From Synechococcus sp. BIOS-U3-1 (GTDB lineage Bacteria > Cyanobacteriota > Cyanobacteriia > PCC-6307 > Cyanobiaceae), in the NCBI RefSeq assembly GCF_014279975.1, contig NZ_CP047936.1:620001-684000 (forward strand): a DNA stretch of 64,000 bases, in the 5' to 3' direction. Made by a program: the position numbers and the translations under genes. The notes below the pieces were generated by a model. That model was not told the DNA's origin and did no database searches. It saw only the letters and a program-made list of their open reading frames with translations. Position 1 is the stretch's first letter. Each line of letters begins with the position of its first letter. Shown here in pieces: positions 9,192-17,145 of the stretch.

Positions 9192-10345
9192 CGGAGCAAG
9201 CAAAGTGCCTGGTCGAGATCAGCAATCAGGTCCGAAGCGTCTTCACAGCCCACGGAGAGACGGATCAAACCATCGCTGATGCCCAGTTTCTCCTTCACTT
9301 CTGTTGATACCGAAGCATGAGTCATCGTGGCGGGGTGGCAGATCAGGCTCTCTACGCCCCCAAGACTTTCGGCCATGGTGAACCATTGCAAGGCCTTGCA
9401 CATGGCGTAAGCCTGGTCGCGGCTGGCTTCGACTCCGATCGTGACAATGGCGCCGCCGCTGCTCATCTGCTGAATCGCCAATGAGTGTTGGGGGTGATCC
9501 GGGCGATGCGGATAGCGCACCCAGTTCACCTGAATATGGTTGGCGAGATGATCAGCTATGACGGCCGCACTGGCCATCTGTTGTCTGAGTCGCAGAGGCA
9601 GGGTCTTGATGCCGCGGGTGATCAGCCAGCAATCGAAGGGGGAAGGCTGCAGGCCAAGGGCTTTCTGGGCGAACACCATTTTTTGATGCCAAGCCGGATC
9701 ATCAGTGCAGACCGCTCCGCCAAGAGCGTCAGAGTGCCCGTTGATGTATTTGGTTGTGCTGGTGAGTGAAAGGGTGGCCCCTAGCTGCAAGGGCCGCTGC
9801 ACAAGTGCGGTGGCGAAAGTGTTGTCCACGACCACTGGTACGTCGACGGCAGCGGCGGCTGCGCAGACCTGTTTCAGGTCGATCACCTTGAGCAGTGGGT
9901 TGGTGGGACTCTCAATCCAGACCATCGCGGGTTTTCGAGCCGCGATGCTGGAGACAGCCTCAGTTGATGTGAAATCTACCCACTCAGTTCGGACTCCGAA
10001 TTTGGCGAACACTTGTTCAAAGAGCCGCACGGTGCAGCCGTAGAGATTCTCCTCGCAGAGCACCAGATCTCCTTGGCTCAGGCCGGAGGCGATCGCCGTG
10101 ATCGCGCTGACGCCGGAGCCAAACACCGTGGCATGGTTGCAGTGCTCCACCGAAGCGAGCACGCCCTCCAGGATGCGGAAGTTGGGGTTTCCTGAACGGG
10201 TGTAATCGAAACCACCGGCGTTGCCATGAGCAAACGTCGATGTGGAGTAGATCGGCGGCATCACGGTGCCCGTCCCCTCCGCAAAGCTCTCCCCGTGGTG
10301 AATCGCCCGGGTGGCATCGGCTGGTGTTGGTTCTGGACGCTGCAA
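9188..10345 (-). CDS. metB: Cystathionine gamma-synthase (trans-sulfuration PLP enzyme)
   Basis: 385 residues, normal length for the Cys/Met metabolism PLP family. Visible motifs are PPIYSTSTFAHG near the N-terminus, YTRSGNPNFRILE, WIESPTNPLLKVIDL, VVDNTFATALVQRP and the PLP lysine in STTKYINGHSD. It should join an activated homoserine to cysteine, or act as the related gamma-lyase; sequence alone does not separate these. The start is TTG at 10345, and no better ATG precedes the conserved region. The stop overlaps the next gene by 4 bases. A divergent small gene begins 66 bp upstream. Confidence 0.88.
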   Translation of the reverse strand: MQRPEPTPADATRAIHHGESFAEGTGTVMPPIYSTSTFAHGNAGGFDYTRSGNPNFRILEGVLASVEHCNHATVFGSGVSAITAIASGLSQGDLVLCEENLYGCTVRLFEQVFAKFGVRTEWVDFTSTEAVSSIAARKPAMVWIESPTNPLLKVIDLKQVCAAAAAVDVPVVVDNTFATALVQRPLQLGATLSLTSTTKYINGHSDALGGAVCTDDPAWHQKMVFAQKALGLQPSPFDCWLITRGIKTLPLRLRQQMASAAVIADHLANHIQVNWVRYPHRPDHPQHSLAIQQMSSGGAIVTIGVEASRDQAYAMCKALQWFTMAESLGGVESLICHPATMTHASVSTEVKEKLGISDGLIRLSVGCEDASDLIADLDQALCLLR

Positions 10346-10411
10346 GTGATGGCTGCGATCAGGTCTTAACGCTAGGAAACAGCCTGGCTGTCGCCGCTAG
10401 CGTCAAAACCG

Positions 10412-10687
10412 ATGTTGAGACCTGGAGCCTTGGCTGATACTTCAGTGCCACAGAGCCACAAGGATGAGTGGCGGGATCATGTGCTCAACGAAATTGTCAC
10501 GTTTCTGAGCCAGAACAAGCAGCAGATTCATGCTCGCTATCTGGAGCAGCGACAGGGACAGTTGCCTCGCGATTTGATTGAGCGGGAGGGACTGATGGAT
10601 TTCGAGCTGGCCATTACCTTTTTGGAGGACAAGCCCAAAGGCTTTGGGTTGGGGCTCGGCTTTTTTAAAGCGAATCTGATTCGTTGA
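10412..10687 (+). CDS. Small conserved-type hypothetical protein
   Basis: 91 residues, charged and soluble, with a likely helical N-terminal half (HVLNEIVTFLSQNKQQIHARYLEQ) and a Gly/Phe-rich tail (KGFGLGLGFFKANLIR). I do not recognise a family. It is divergent from metB with 66 bp between them. ATG at 10412 or TTG at 10430 could be the start; neither has a strong ribosome-binding site. A short self-complementary run (AAAGCTGGCCCAGCTTT, 10755-10771) lies 68 bp downstream and could be a weak hairpin. Confidence 0.55.
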   Translation: MLRPGALADTSVPQSHKDEWRDHVLNEIVTFLSQNKQQIHARYLEQRQGQLPRDLIEREGLMDFELAITFLEDKPKGFGLGLGFFKANLIR

Positions 10688-10690
10688 AAT

Positions 10691-11082
10691 GACCGTATCG
10701 ATACCACTGATGACGCAGGACAAGTAAAAAAACTCAGCGAGTTCAGCCGTCTTTAAAGCTGGCCCAGCTTTCTATTGTTGTTGTGCTTGTAAGACTTTAT
10801 GGACAATCAGTACTAGCTCATGCCTCCGCTTCTTGCTTAGTAAGACACATTTAATCAGTCATGATGAATGATGTGAACGAAGTGGGTTGAATGAAGCGAC
10901 TCAGGCTGACAGCATGGCGACGTAACGGCCAAGAATGGAACGTCACTGTTGCCTTTGAATGACCACTGACTGGCTTTTATAAAAGCTGATGAGATTGAGG
11001 GTGTCGAGCGTTCTTTGGTTGTCGAGTTGCCTTTGTTCTGTATGATGAGTTAAGAATCTTGCAAGTAGGTCTCTTTAAAGAC
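10691..11082. other. Gene-poor interval
   Basis: 392 bp between two small genes. It holds the inverted repeat AAAGCTGGCCCAGCTTT (10755-10771), a 14-bp palindrome GCTTTTATAAAAGC (10973-10986) and a possible 23-codon frame at 10891-10962 (MKRLRLTAWRRNGQEWNVTV...) with no convincing ribosome-binding site. No RNA gene is recognised. Confidence 0.4.
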
Positions 11083-11478
11083 ATGATTGAATATCTGCGA
11101 AATAAATTTGACTACCGAAGGCCGATGGGGCGCCTCAACTATTTTCGTAGCGTTGTCGTCTATTCACTGTTAATCACTATTTTGCCGGTTTCGTTGACTC
11201 TTGGCTCTGCGTCCCCTCCTTCTGTAGAGACAGCGCTTTTGCTTGGACTTTATTATTTTGCTGTAGGGATTCCCCTGCAGCTACTAGGTCTTAGGCGTGC
11301 AAAGGCTGCCACGATTCCAAGCGCGTTCATCTTTGTGGCGTGGGGATTTTCTATTGTGAATCTTTTGGGTGGCTTTAATCAGCTATTCTCTTTTACAGTT
11401 TTTACTATTGTCTATGGAGTCATTCTTGGCTTGTTCCTTTATTTTATGCCTAACAAGGTTGAGCCATTAGTTCCTTGA
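11083..11478 (+). CDS. DUF805-like small membrane protein
   Basis: 131 residues from ATG 11083 (an upstream TTG at 11059 is also in frame). The N-terminus has FDYRRPMGRLNYFRS, resembling the GR..R..FW entry motif of DUF805/YhaH proteins. About four hydrophobic segments follow, the third near LLGLRRAKAATIPS, which matches the usual 'GLxRxxD' position of that family though the Asp is absent. It is probably an inner-membrane protein of unknown role. The surroundings are AT-rich and gene-poor, as in accessory DNA. Confidence 0.6.
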   Translation: MIEYLRNKFDYRRPMGRLNYFRSVVVYSLLITILPVSLTLGSASPPSVETALLLGLYYFAVGIPLQLLGLRRAKAATIPSAFIFVAWGFSIVNLLGGFNQLFSFTVFTIVYGVILGLFLYFMPNKVEPLVP

Positions 11479-11623
11479 TTGAGCTCTGATTCGATAGCTC
11501 TTCTGCTGTCCGGATTAGCCAGCACCATTCTTTTGTCGACGCCTGCAGTGAGAGGAGCGACTACGTGCCGTGCCATGTGACTGATCGGCAAGATGTGCCG
11601 CTCGCTGGACTGGTCAGAACTGG

Positions 11624-11651
11624 TTGCACTCTTGTTGTTGGTGAATATTGT
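11624..11651 (+). promoter_or_regulatory. Sigma70-like promoter for candidate small RNA
   Basis: -35 TTGCAC (11624-11629), 16-bp spacer, -10 TATTGT (11646-11651). The expected start point is near 11658, which leaves an 85-90 nt transcript ending at the strong terminator at 11715-11745. No reading frame with a ribosome-binding site fits between them. Confidence 0.5.
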
Positions 11652-11657
11652 TTGATT

Positions 11658-11745
11658 GTGAGGAGAAAAATCTCGCGGGGTGGAAACAAGGCAACACTCC
11701 CTCAAGAGTTTTCAAAACCCCTGCCTTTGGCGGGGGTTTCTTTTT
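11658..11745 (+). ncRNA. Candidate Yfr2-family small RNA
   Basis: A transcript of about 88 nt bounded by a promoter-like pair upstream and a T-run terminator downstream. Stem GGGGTG (11677-11682) pairs with CACTCC (11695-11700) around the 12-nt loop GAAACAAGGCAA. Together the strand reads GGAAACAAGGCAACA, close to the doubled GGAAACA-type loop motif that I recall as the hallmark of the cyanobacterial Yfr2-5 RNAs, which are also 60-95 nt and end in a terminator. The match is from memory and one base differs from a perfect double motif. The function of this RNA family is not settled. Confidence 0.55.
11715..11745 (+). terminator. Strong Rho-independent terminator
   Basis: Stem AAACCCC-T-GCC / GGC-G-GGGGTTT with loop TTT (11715-11739), then CTTTTT. 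An 11-bp stem with one T-G wobble. It ends the candidate small RNA. No protein gene ends nearby except the DUF805-like one 237 bp upstream. Confidence 0.85.
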
Positions 11746-11956
11746 ATCTGCGCTCCGCAGGCAAAAAGCTCAATCTCACCAGCTCTGCACGTTTCTTGAT
11801 TGAGCTTGGTTGTCGAGGAAAAAGCCCTCCCCAGTCTCGGTATCAAGAGAATCCATGCGATATCTGGGATGACCGAGTGCTTCCGCTGGTCGCCATGAAA
11901 GTGTGTTGAGAAGACCTCCATTGTATTGCGATCTTCACTGGTCCTGAGATGGAAAA

Positions 11957-12139
11957 TTAATGCTTATCATTCGTTTTGTTGTCAAACATCCACTCCAGCA
12001 TTCCTTTGCTGTCGTTTTTGAGGGAGACGATTCCGAAGCTCACCAGAAAAACGATTGATACTCCGCTCAGAACAACTGCGCTGGCCTCGCTGATTTCGAG
12101 ATTACCGAGCGATAGCGTGAGTAGCACTAGGCCATTCAT
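11957..12139 (-). CDS. Possible small membrane protein
   Basis: 60 residues, one long hydrophobic stretch (residues about 3-41) and a charged tail ending KTNDKH. ATG start at 12139; a GGAAG sequence lies too far upstream to be a good ribosome-binding site. No family is recognised. It is kept because the hydrophobic/charged pattern looks like a genuine small membrane protein rather than random sequence, and nothing else occupies the region. Confidence 0.4.
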   Translation of the reverse strand: MNGLVLLTLSLGNLEISEASAVVLSGVSIVFLVSFGIVSLKNDSKGMLEWMFDNKTNDKH

Positions 12140-12483
12140 TCAGTGATTTCGCTTCTTCCTTCTCTAGGGACTGGCCCGAGAATTAAGAGCATTTTTTCAT
12201 CTGGGAAGCTCTGATTGCCTGAGAGCAACGACATTAACCAATTCAGCATTTTAGTCGACCATATTCAACAAACTTAGCCGCGCACACTGAGCCGGAGTTC
12301 GTTTGGCATGACCGCTTATCAACACTCAATATGGTTGTATCCGATTTAACTCTTTGTTGGGCTCTTTTGCAAAATTGCTCTTTTTGTTTGCCACGGTTTT
12401 GACTCCCATTCTGTTGCGATCAGCTGTTGAAGGGTTGATGTTGTCAGCAGAGTTGATCCCTTGGGTGAATCTCGATCCATAGC
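12140..12483. other. Interval with no recognised gene
   Basis: 344 bp of AT-rich sequence between the small membrane protein gene and a minus-strand terminator. Open frames here have no ribosome-binding site, no domain signal and no conserved look. No tRNA-like or riboswitch-like structure was seen. Confidence 0.4.
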
Positions 12484-12513
12484 AAAAGGGGCCGGATAAA
12501 TCCGACCCCTGCC
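12484..12513 (-). terminator. Minus-strand Rho-independent terminator
   Basis: Plus-strand GGGG-C-CGGAT / ATCCG-A-CCCC with a short AA loop, preceded by AAAA. On the minus strand this gives a 9-bp stem with one mismatch, followed by TTTT. It lies 15 bp after the end of the interrupted mini-gene at 12529-12630, which implies that a minus-strand transcript is made here. Confidence 0.65.
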
Positions 12514-12528
12514 ACCTGCATCCTTTGA

Positions 12529-12630
12529 TCATGGCGATGCGGCTGGCATCTGCAGGCCGCTCTTAACGTCTTGAGACCAACGCGGATAAGACTGTCAGGG
12601 TTGAGTCTTGACTTGTTGCTTTTGCTCCAT
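12529..12630 (-). pseudogene. Interrupted small open frame (in-frame TGA)
   Basis: Reading from ATG at 12630: 11 codons (MEQKQQVKTQP), TGA at 12595-12597, then the same frame continues QSYPRWSQDVKSGLQMPAASP and stops at 12529. The part after the TGA looks like real protein (Trp, Lys, Gly, Pro-Ala-Ala-Ser-Pro end) and is followed 15 bp later by a terminator. The simplest reading is a 33-residue small protein gene whose Trp codon TGG became TGA. It could also be chance. Confidence 0.3.
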
Positions 12631-12902
12631 GGTCTCGGCATCAGCTGAATTTTGGCTGCGGCCACAGCCGCCTTAGCTTGCTAAAAAGCATCGTTGTCAT
12701 TGTGTTTCTGGAATGCTTGCGAATCAACAACTGTGATCGCGAGCATTACTCAACGCCAAAAAGAGGCCGCAAGAAGCAAGCGTTTAGGCACAAGAATGCG
12801 CTCAAATTGTCGTTCAATGTCGCGTGATCCCAAAGCTGGTCTATTGCTTATTGGCTTGTAAATGCCGGCTGAAGCACACTGCACTCATCACAGGGTGCGC
12901 TC
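12631..12902. other. Interval with no recognised gene
   Basis: 272 bp upstream of the GTG-started hypothetical gene. It may hold the promoter of the minus-strand transcript that ends at 12484. Nothing else was identified. Confidence 0.35.
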
Positions 12903-13181
12903 GTGTTTTGTATTCAACGGCTTTCTGATCAAGGCTGGGTCGGCATTGCAGAAAACCTCAACCTGCTGGAAGCCCGAGCTAAGGCGACACTGTTCTCTCA
13001 AGAGCATGGCGCTGCATTTCGGGTGGTGAGTGATGATCAATCCGACATGCAGTTTCTCTGCCGGGATGGCGTGATTCTGGTCGATCTTTCCGAACCCGCG
13101 GATCTTGCTGCCGCTCTCGAGGGGCAGCCATCGGTGCTGATGGAAGACATCTCCTGGAAAATTCTTGCCGAGGCCAACTGA
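12903..13181 (+). CDS. Conserved-type hypothetical protein
   Basis: 92 residues from GTG 12903. Soluble and mixed alpha/beta in look, with an acidic C-terminal half (DLSEPADLAAALEGQPSVLMEDISW). No membrane segment or metal motif. It is convergent with rpsD, with the rpsD terminator between them. Base and codon use match the backbone, so it is likely a genuine picocyanobacterial gene of unknown role. Confidence 0.6.
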   Translation: MFCIQRLSDQGWVGIAENLNLLEARAKATLFSQEHGAAFRVVSDDQSDMQFLCRDGVILVDLSEPADLAAALEGQPSVLMEDISWKILAEAN

Positions 13182-13251
13182 AATTTCACGTGATTGCTGC
13201 CGCTGATGGGACGGCGGAGGGAACCTTTCATTCACTCATTCGTCAGACATG

Positions 13252-13283
13252 AAAAAACCCCGCTACGGAAGAACCGGGCGGGG
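13252..13283 (-). terminator. Rho-independent terminator of rpsD
   Basis: Stem CCCCGC (13258-13263) / GCGGGG (13278-13283), with an inner CGG/CCG pairing in the loop. On the minus strand it is followed by six T residues. It lies 39 bp downstream of the rpsD stop. Confidence 0.85.
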
Positions 13284-13321
13284 AATGCAACACAAGAACG
13301 CTGCGAGGTGCGAGGCAGTCC

Positions 13322-13930
13322 TCAGACCTTGCGGGAGTAGTACTCCACCACCAGCAGCTCATTGATCTCCAGCGCGACCCATTCGCGTTCGCACTTGCTC
13401 ACCACCTTGGCGCTGAGCTTGGCTTTGTCGAGCTCCAGGTGAGGAGGCACGTTGGCGAGACCAGGGAATTCCAGATTGCCCTCAGCCAATTTCTTGCTGC
13501 CCTTGCGCTCACGGACGGTGATCACATCACCGGCCTTGCACTGATAGCTGGCGATGTCGGTGACGCGGCCGTTCACGGTGATATGGCCATGATTCACCAA
13601 TTGGCGGGCGCCAGGCACTGTGGGGCCGAAACCGAGGCGGAAGCAGACGTTATCGAGACGATTCTCGAGAAGTTTGAGCAGGTTGGTTCCGGTGGAACCG
13701 TCCTGAGCGCGTGCTTTTTTCACGTAGCGCACGAGCTGGCGTTCGGAGACGCCGTAGTTGAAGCGAAGCTTTTGCTTTTCCTCAAGGCGGATCGCGTATT
13801 CAGAGCGCTTGCGACGGGCTTGGCCGTGCTGACCGGGTGGATAGGACCGCTTTGCGGCCTTCCGGGTGAGACCAGGGAGGTCTCCCAAGCGCCGCGTGAT
13901 CCTCAGGCGAGGGCCGCGGTAACGAGACAT
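13322..13930 (-). CDS. rpsD: 30S ribosomal protein S4
   Basis: Primary 16S rRNA-binding protein of the small subunit body. 202 residues from ATG 13930 ([21 protein letters not shown]), normal for cyanobacteria. The frame stays open 29 codons further upstream, but that part is not S4. The S4 RNA-binding domain is seen as [13 protein letters not shown] then [14 protein letters not shown]. It is monocistronic here: divergent from yidD, with its own terminator. Confidence 0.98.
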   Translation of the reverse strand: MSRYRGPRLRITRRLGDLPGLTRKAAKRSYPPGQHGQARRKRSEYAIRLEEKQKLRFNYGVSERQLVRYVKKARAQDGSTGTNLLKLLENRLDNVCFRLGFGPTVPGARQLVNHGHITVNGRVTDIASYQCKAGDVITVRERKGSKKLAEGNLEFPGLANVPPHLELDKAKLSAKVVSKCEREWVALEINELLVVEYYSRKV

Positions 13931-14070
13931 AGGTGTAGAAGGTGTTGGAGCATTCACGCTGACGAAACGCCATGCTGGACTTGAAGTCAGCTTTGCGTTT
14001 CTGCATGCGCGAACCACGCATCCTATCTGTCGGCTTCCTGGCGGGTGTCGGAGAGGGTTTCAGCAAGGCC

Positions 14071-14283
14071 ATGGCCGAGCTGATGATCGCGGCGATCGGT
14101 TTTTATCGCAGCTGGTTTTCGCCCTTATTTGGCCCCCGTTGTCGCTTCATTCCCAGCTGCAGTGCCTATGGACTGGAAGCGATTCAGCGCCACGGTCCCT
14201 GGCGTGGTGGCTGGCTCACAGTGCGCCGGATTTGTCGCTGTCATCCCTTTACCCCCTGTGGCTGTGATCCAGTCCCCGATTGA
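14071..14283 (+). CDS. yidD: Membrane protein insertion efficiency factor YidD
   Basis: 70 residues from ATG 14071, with AAGG six bases upstream. YidD helps YidC-dependent membrane insertion. Family motifs are present: FYRSWFSPLFGPRCRFIPSCS, GLEAIQRHG, RRICRCHPF and CGCDPVP, with the conserved cysteines. The N-terminal amphipathic/hydrophobic start fits a membrane-attached protein. The next gene's likely start lies inside its 3' end. Confidence 0.95.
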   Translation: MAELMIAAIGFYRSWFSPLFGPRCRFIPSCSAYGLEAIQRHGPWRGGWLTVRRICRCHPFTPCGCDPVPD

Positions 14284-14572
14284 GTCCCTAGAGCTGACCT
14301 TGTTCAGTAGGCAGGGCTGCTGTCTTTGTGAAGGACTCGAGCAACGTCTGAAAGACCTTGATCTCAGTCGTTTTGAGCCACCGCTGAACTTAGAGGTGAT
14401 TGATATTGATGGTCCTGGAATCGATCCGGAACTGAGGATTCGCTACGACCTTGAAGTGCCTGTCTTGGCGCTGCAGGGAAAGCCCTTGCCACGGGTGTCT
14501 CCTCGCTTGAGCGGCGAGGGACTGTTCAATTGGTTGCAACGGCTTTGCTCCACCATCGCCGGATCGGACTAG
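14264..14572 (+). CDS. Glutaredoxin-like (DUF836 family) protein
   Basis: Thioredoxin-fold small protein with the N-terminal beta strand LELTLFSRQGCCLC and the redox-type motif GCCLCEGLEQRL, then LEVIDIDGP and the cis-Pro region YDLEVPVLAL. About 102 residues from GTG 14264 (GTG 14258 is also possible); both overlap the end of yidD, suggesting coupled translation. It probably acts in thiol redox. The precise substrate is unknown. Confidence 0.8.
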   Translation: MIQSPIESLELTLFSRQGCCLCEGLEQRLKDLDLSRFEPPLNLEVIDIDGPGIDPELRIRYDLEVPVLALQGKPLPRVSPRLSGEGLFNWLQRLCSTIAGSD

Positions 14573-14598
14573 AACGACCTCAGCTTTAGGGGCCGGTG

Positions 14599-16104
14599 AT
14601 GACGCAGACGCTCCATTCGCTGCTGAACGCAGTGTTGCTTCCCGTGCCGGCGGAACTCGCCAACCCAGTGGTTACGTCGATCACCTGTGATTCCCGCAGT
14701 GTCAGCGAGGGCTGTCTCTTCATTGGTCTTACCGGTGAACGAGTGGATGGTGGCTGTTTCTGGCCGCAGGCTCTGAAGGCCGGCGCCGTAGCCGCGCTGA
14801 TCGGAGAGCAAGCTGCGCAGTCGCATCCGCCTTCCGATCAGGATCCTGTTCTTGTGATCCCTGAGCCTGTGGCCCATTGGGCGGGAGAACTGGCTGCAGC
14901 TTTCTGGCAACAGCCCTCTTTGCGCATGCAGTTGATTGGTGTGACGGGCACTAATGGCAAGACCACAACAACCCATTTGATCGAACACCTCAGCCTGGAG
15001 TGCAGTCGCCCTGCAGCGCTGTTCGGAACACTGGTGAACCGTTGGCCTGGTCAAAGCCTCACGTCTACTCACACCACTGCAGTTGCTGATCGGCTGCAGG
15101 CCCAGCTCGCTGAAGCGTTGAACCAGGGCACACAGGTGGCGGCGATGGAAGTCAGTTCCCATGCTTTGGATCAGCAACGGGTCGCAGGTTGTCGTTTCTC
15201 CTCCGCTGTGTTCACCAACCTCACGCAGGACCATCTCGACTACCACTCATCAATGGAGGCCTATTTCGAAGCGAAAGCGCGCCTGTTTGCCGATCCCTTT
15301 CTGGTCGGCGAAGGCCCTCGAGCGGTAGTGAATGTTGATGATGCTTGGGGACGTCGACTGGCTGATCGCCTTGGTGATCGCTGTTGGCGCTGCAGTCTCG
15401 ACGAGACGGCTGATCTCGGCATGCGTGATCTCGTGATGACATCCAATGGTGTGCAGGGACTGTTGCTCACACCTCGAGGGCAAGGACGTTTCCATTCGCC
15501 TCTGGTGGGTCGCTTCAATCTGATGAATGTGATGCAGGCCGTCGGCTCGCTGCTCCAGCAGGATCTGCCACTGCCCCAGTTGTTGGAGGCCCTATCGCAG
15601 TTCCGCGGTGTACCGGGTCGGATGGAACGGGTGATGCCTTCTTCCCTTTCTGCAGATCAGCTACCCGCCGTTGTTGTGGATTACGCCCACACCCCGGACG
15701 GCCTGCGCAGTGCGCTCCAGGCCAGTCGCCCCTTCGTGGATGGACGCCTGGTGTGTGTGTTTGGCTGCGGTGGAGACCGCGATCGGGGCAAGCGCCCTCA
15801 GATGGCCTCAATTGCTGCCGAGCTGGCTGACCGTGTTGTGGTCACATCCGATAATCCACGTACTGAGGATCCTCAGCACATTCTCGAGGATGTGGTCGCG
15901 GGTCTCTCTTCAAGCATCGACTACCAAGTTGAAGTCGACAGAGCGATCGCGATCGCTCAGGCGATTGCTCAGGCAGGACCCGGCGATCTTGTCTTGATCG
16001 CGGGTAAAGGGCATGAGGATTACCAGATTGTCGGTACAGAAAAGCGGCATTTCGATGACCGAGAAGAAGCAGAGCGAGCGCTCAAGCAACGCCTCGATGG
16101 CTAA
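14599..16104 (+). CDS. murE: UDP-N-acetylmuramoyl-L-alanyl-D-glutamate:meso-diaminopimelate ligase
   Basis: Adds meso-diaminopimelate to the peptidoglycan precursor in the cytosol. 501 residues from ATG 14599, with AGGGG a few bases upstream; GTG 14596 directly before it is also in frame. ATP loop [10 protein letters not shown] is near residues 117-126. The DNPR motif near residue 418, which in this family marks meso-DAP rather than lysine specificity, is intact. It is 26 bp after the glutaredoxin-like gene on the same strand. It contains an 18-bp palindrome with two overlapping HIP1 octamers at 15941-15958. Confidence 0.97.
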   Translation: MTQTLHSLLNAVLLPVPAELANPVVTSITCDSRSVSEGCLFIGLTGERVDGGCFWPQALKAGAVAALIGEQAAQSHPPSDQDPVLVIPEPVAHWAGELAAAFWQQPSLRMQLIGVTGTNGKTTTTHLIEHLSLECSRPAALFGTLVNRWPGQSLTSTHTTAVADRLQAQLAEALNQGTQVAAMEVSSHALDQQRVAGCRFSSAVFTNLTQDHLDYHSSMEAYFEAKARLFADPFLVGEGPRAVVNVDDAWGRRLADRLGDRCWRCSLDETADLGMRDLVMTSNGVQGLLLTPRGQGRFHSPLVGRFNLMNVMQAVGSLLQQDLPLPQLLEALSQFRGVPGRMERVMPSSLSADQLPAVVVDYAHTPDGLRSALQASRPFVDGRLVCVFGCGGDRDRGKRPQMASIAAELADRVVVTSDNPRTEDPQHILEDVVAGLSSSIDYQVEVDRAIAIAQAIAQAGPGDLVLIAGKGHEDYQIVGTEKRHFDDREEAERALKQRLDG

Positions 16105-16208
16105 AAGGTTTGTGGTTAAGGTTCAAATTTTTGACAGGCATCCGTCTAATAATTGCCAGTAAAACATGGCAATGTTGAGTTGTTTCGATGTTGAGCTTTT
16201 AGTGAAGT

Positions 16209-17132
16209 CTATCGATTGGGCTTGGATTCCCGAGTTGCCATTTTGACGAGTTGAGTGAGCTGTTCGCAAACGAGCTTGGGCTGTTCGAACTGTATGAAGT
16301 GGCCACCATGAGCTCTGAGAATAGTGCTATTGGGATTCTGGTTTAACCATTGCTTTTGCAGGCTATGCCAATTCCCTTTGATTGGTTTCTTGATTCTCAT
16401 TTCAGTCGATGAAATGATGATGATTGGGAATGTGTTGCTCATCAGAGGTAGCTCTGCTACTTGCTCCATGGTCTTATGAAATCCTTTCAGTTGATAAAAC
16501 CCATCGGCTGTTATCCCATTGTTTTTGCTTTGTCTTGAAATGCCGTATAGCTTGTAGGCTTCTTTGCTAGTCATTTCTCCCATTGCTGTGAGGGCGATCT
16601 CGAAGTCTTTTTGAATCTGGTCTGAATACAGGAAATTGCTCGGCACCGGATCAACCATCAGCATGCCGGCAACTGAATCAGGGTATTTGCGTGCAAAATA
16701 TCCCGCATAGAGTCCACCGTATGAGTGTGAAACGAGAATATATGGTGATTTGATGCGATTCCTTTCGAGCAGTTGAATGAGTTTTAAATTAACGAGTTCC
16801 GCTGTGATTGGATTTGCGGAAGAGACGCTGAAATCTGGTGAGCTTTTGCCTAGGCCACTTCTGTTGTACATAAACAGATTGCCGAGTTGTTTGATGCACT
16901 CAAAGAACGTTTTGTTTGCAGACCATGCTTCAAATGATGATCCTGTCCCGTTTTGAAAGATGATCGTACCTTTGAAGCTTGAATTAGGATTTGGGTGATA
17001 TTGAGTGTGTAAAAGACTTCCGTCAATTTCTGTGAAATTGACCTGAGCAGAAGCCTGAAAGGTGCAGAAATAAGAAGAGAGGATGACTAGTTTCTGGAGT
17101 ATGTTTTTCATGCCTTTTAAGGTGCATTTCAT
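16209..17132 (-). CDS. Exported alpha/beta hydrolase
   Basis: 307 residues from ATG 17132 (ATG 17111 would give a more typical signal peptide start, MKNILQKLVILSS). The signal peptide ends near FQASAQ. The alpha/beta-hydrolase core shows an oxyanion-type FQNGTGSS, YNRSGLGKS, the nucleophile elbow SHSYGG (Ser of GxSxG-like) and a late HGGHFIQ for the catalytic His. The substrate is unknown. It is visibly AT-richer than murE and the aminotransferase around it and lies 13 bp after the aminotransferase stop, so it may be a recently acquired gene in the same transcript. Confidence 0.8.
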   Translation of the reverse strand: MKCTLKGMKNILQKLVILSSYFCTFQASAQVNFTEIDGSLLHTQYHPNPNSSFKGTIIFQNGTGSSFEAWSANKTFFECIKQLGNLFMYNRSGLGKSSPDFSVSSANPITAELVNLKLIQLLERNRIKSPYILVSHSYGGLYAGYFARKYPDSVAGMLMVDPVPSNFLYSDQIQKDFEIALTAMGEMTSKEAYKLYGISRQSKNNGITADGFYQLKGFHKTMEQVAELPLMSNTFPIIIISSTEMRIKKPIKGNWHSLQKQWLNQNPNSTILRAHGGHFIQFEQPKLVCEQLTQLVKMATRESKPNR

Positions 17133-17145
17133 AGTGCTCTCTGTG

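Noticed and set aside
11565-11909. 114-codon plus-strand open frame across the small RNA candidate
   Set aside because: It runs straight through the promoter, stem-loop and terminator, has no ribosome-binding site and no protein-like character.
13439-13984. 181-codon frame opposite rpsD
   Set aside because: Mirror frame of a highly conserved ribosomal protein gene; GC-rich DNA often leaves such frames open.
16151-16173. Terminator after murE (ATTGCCA/TGGCAAT hairpin)
   Set aside because: 7-bp stem with an 8-nt loop but no T-run; too weak to call.
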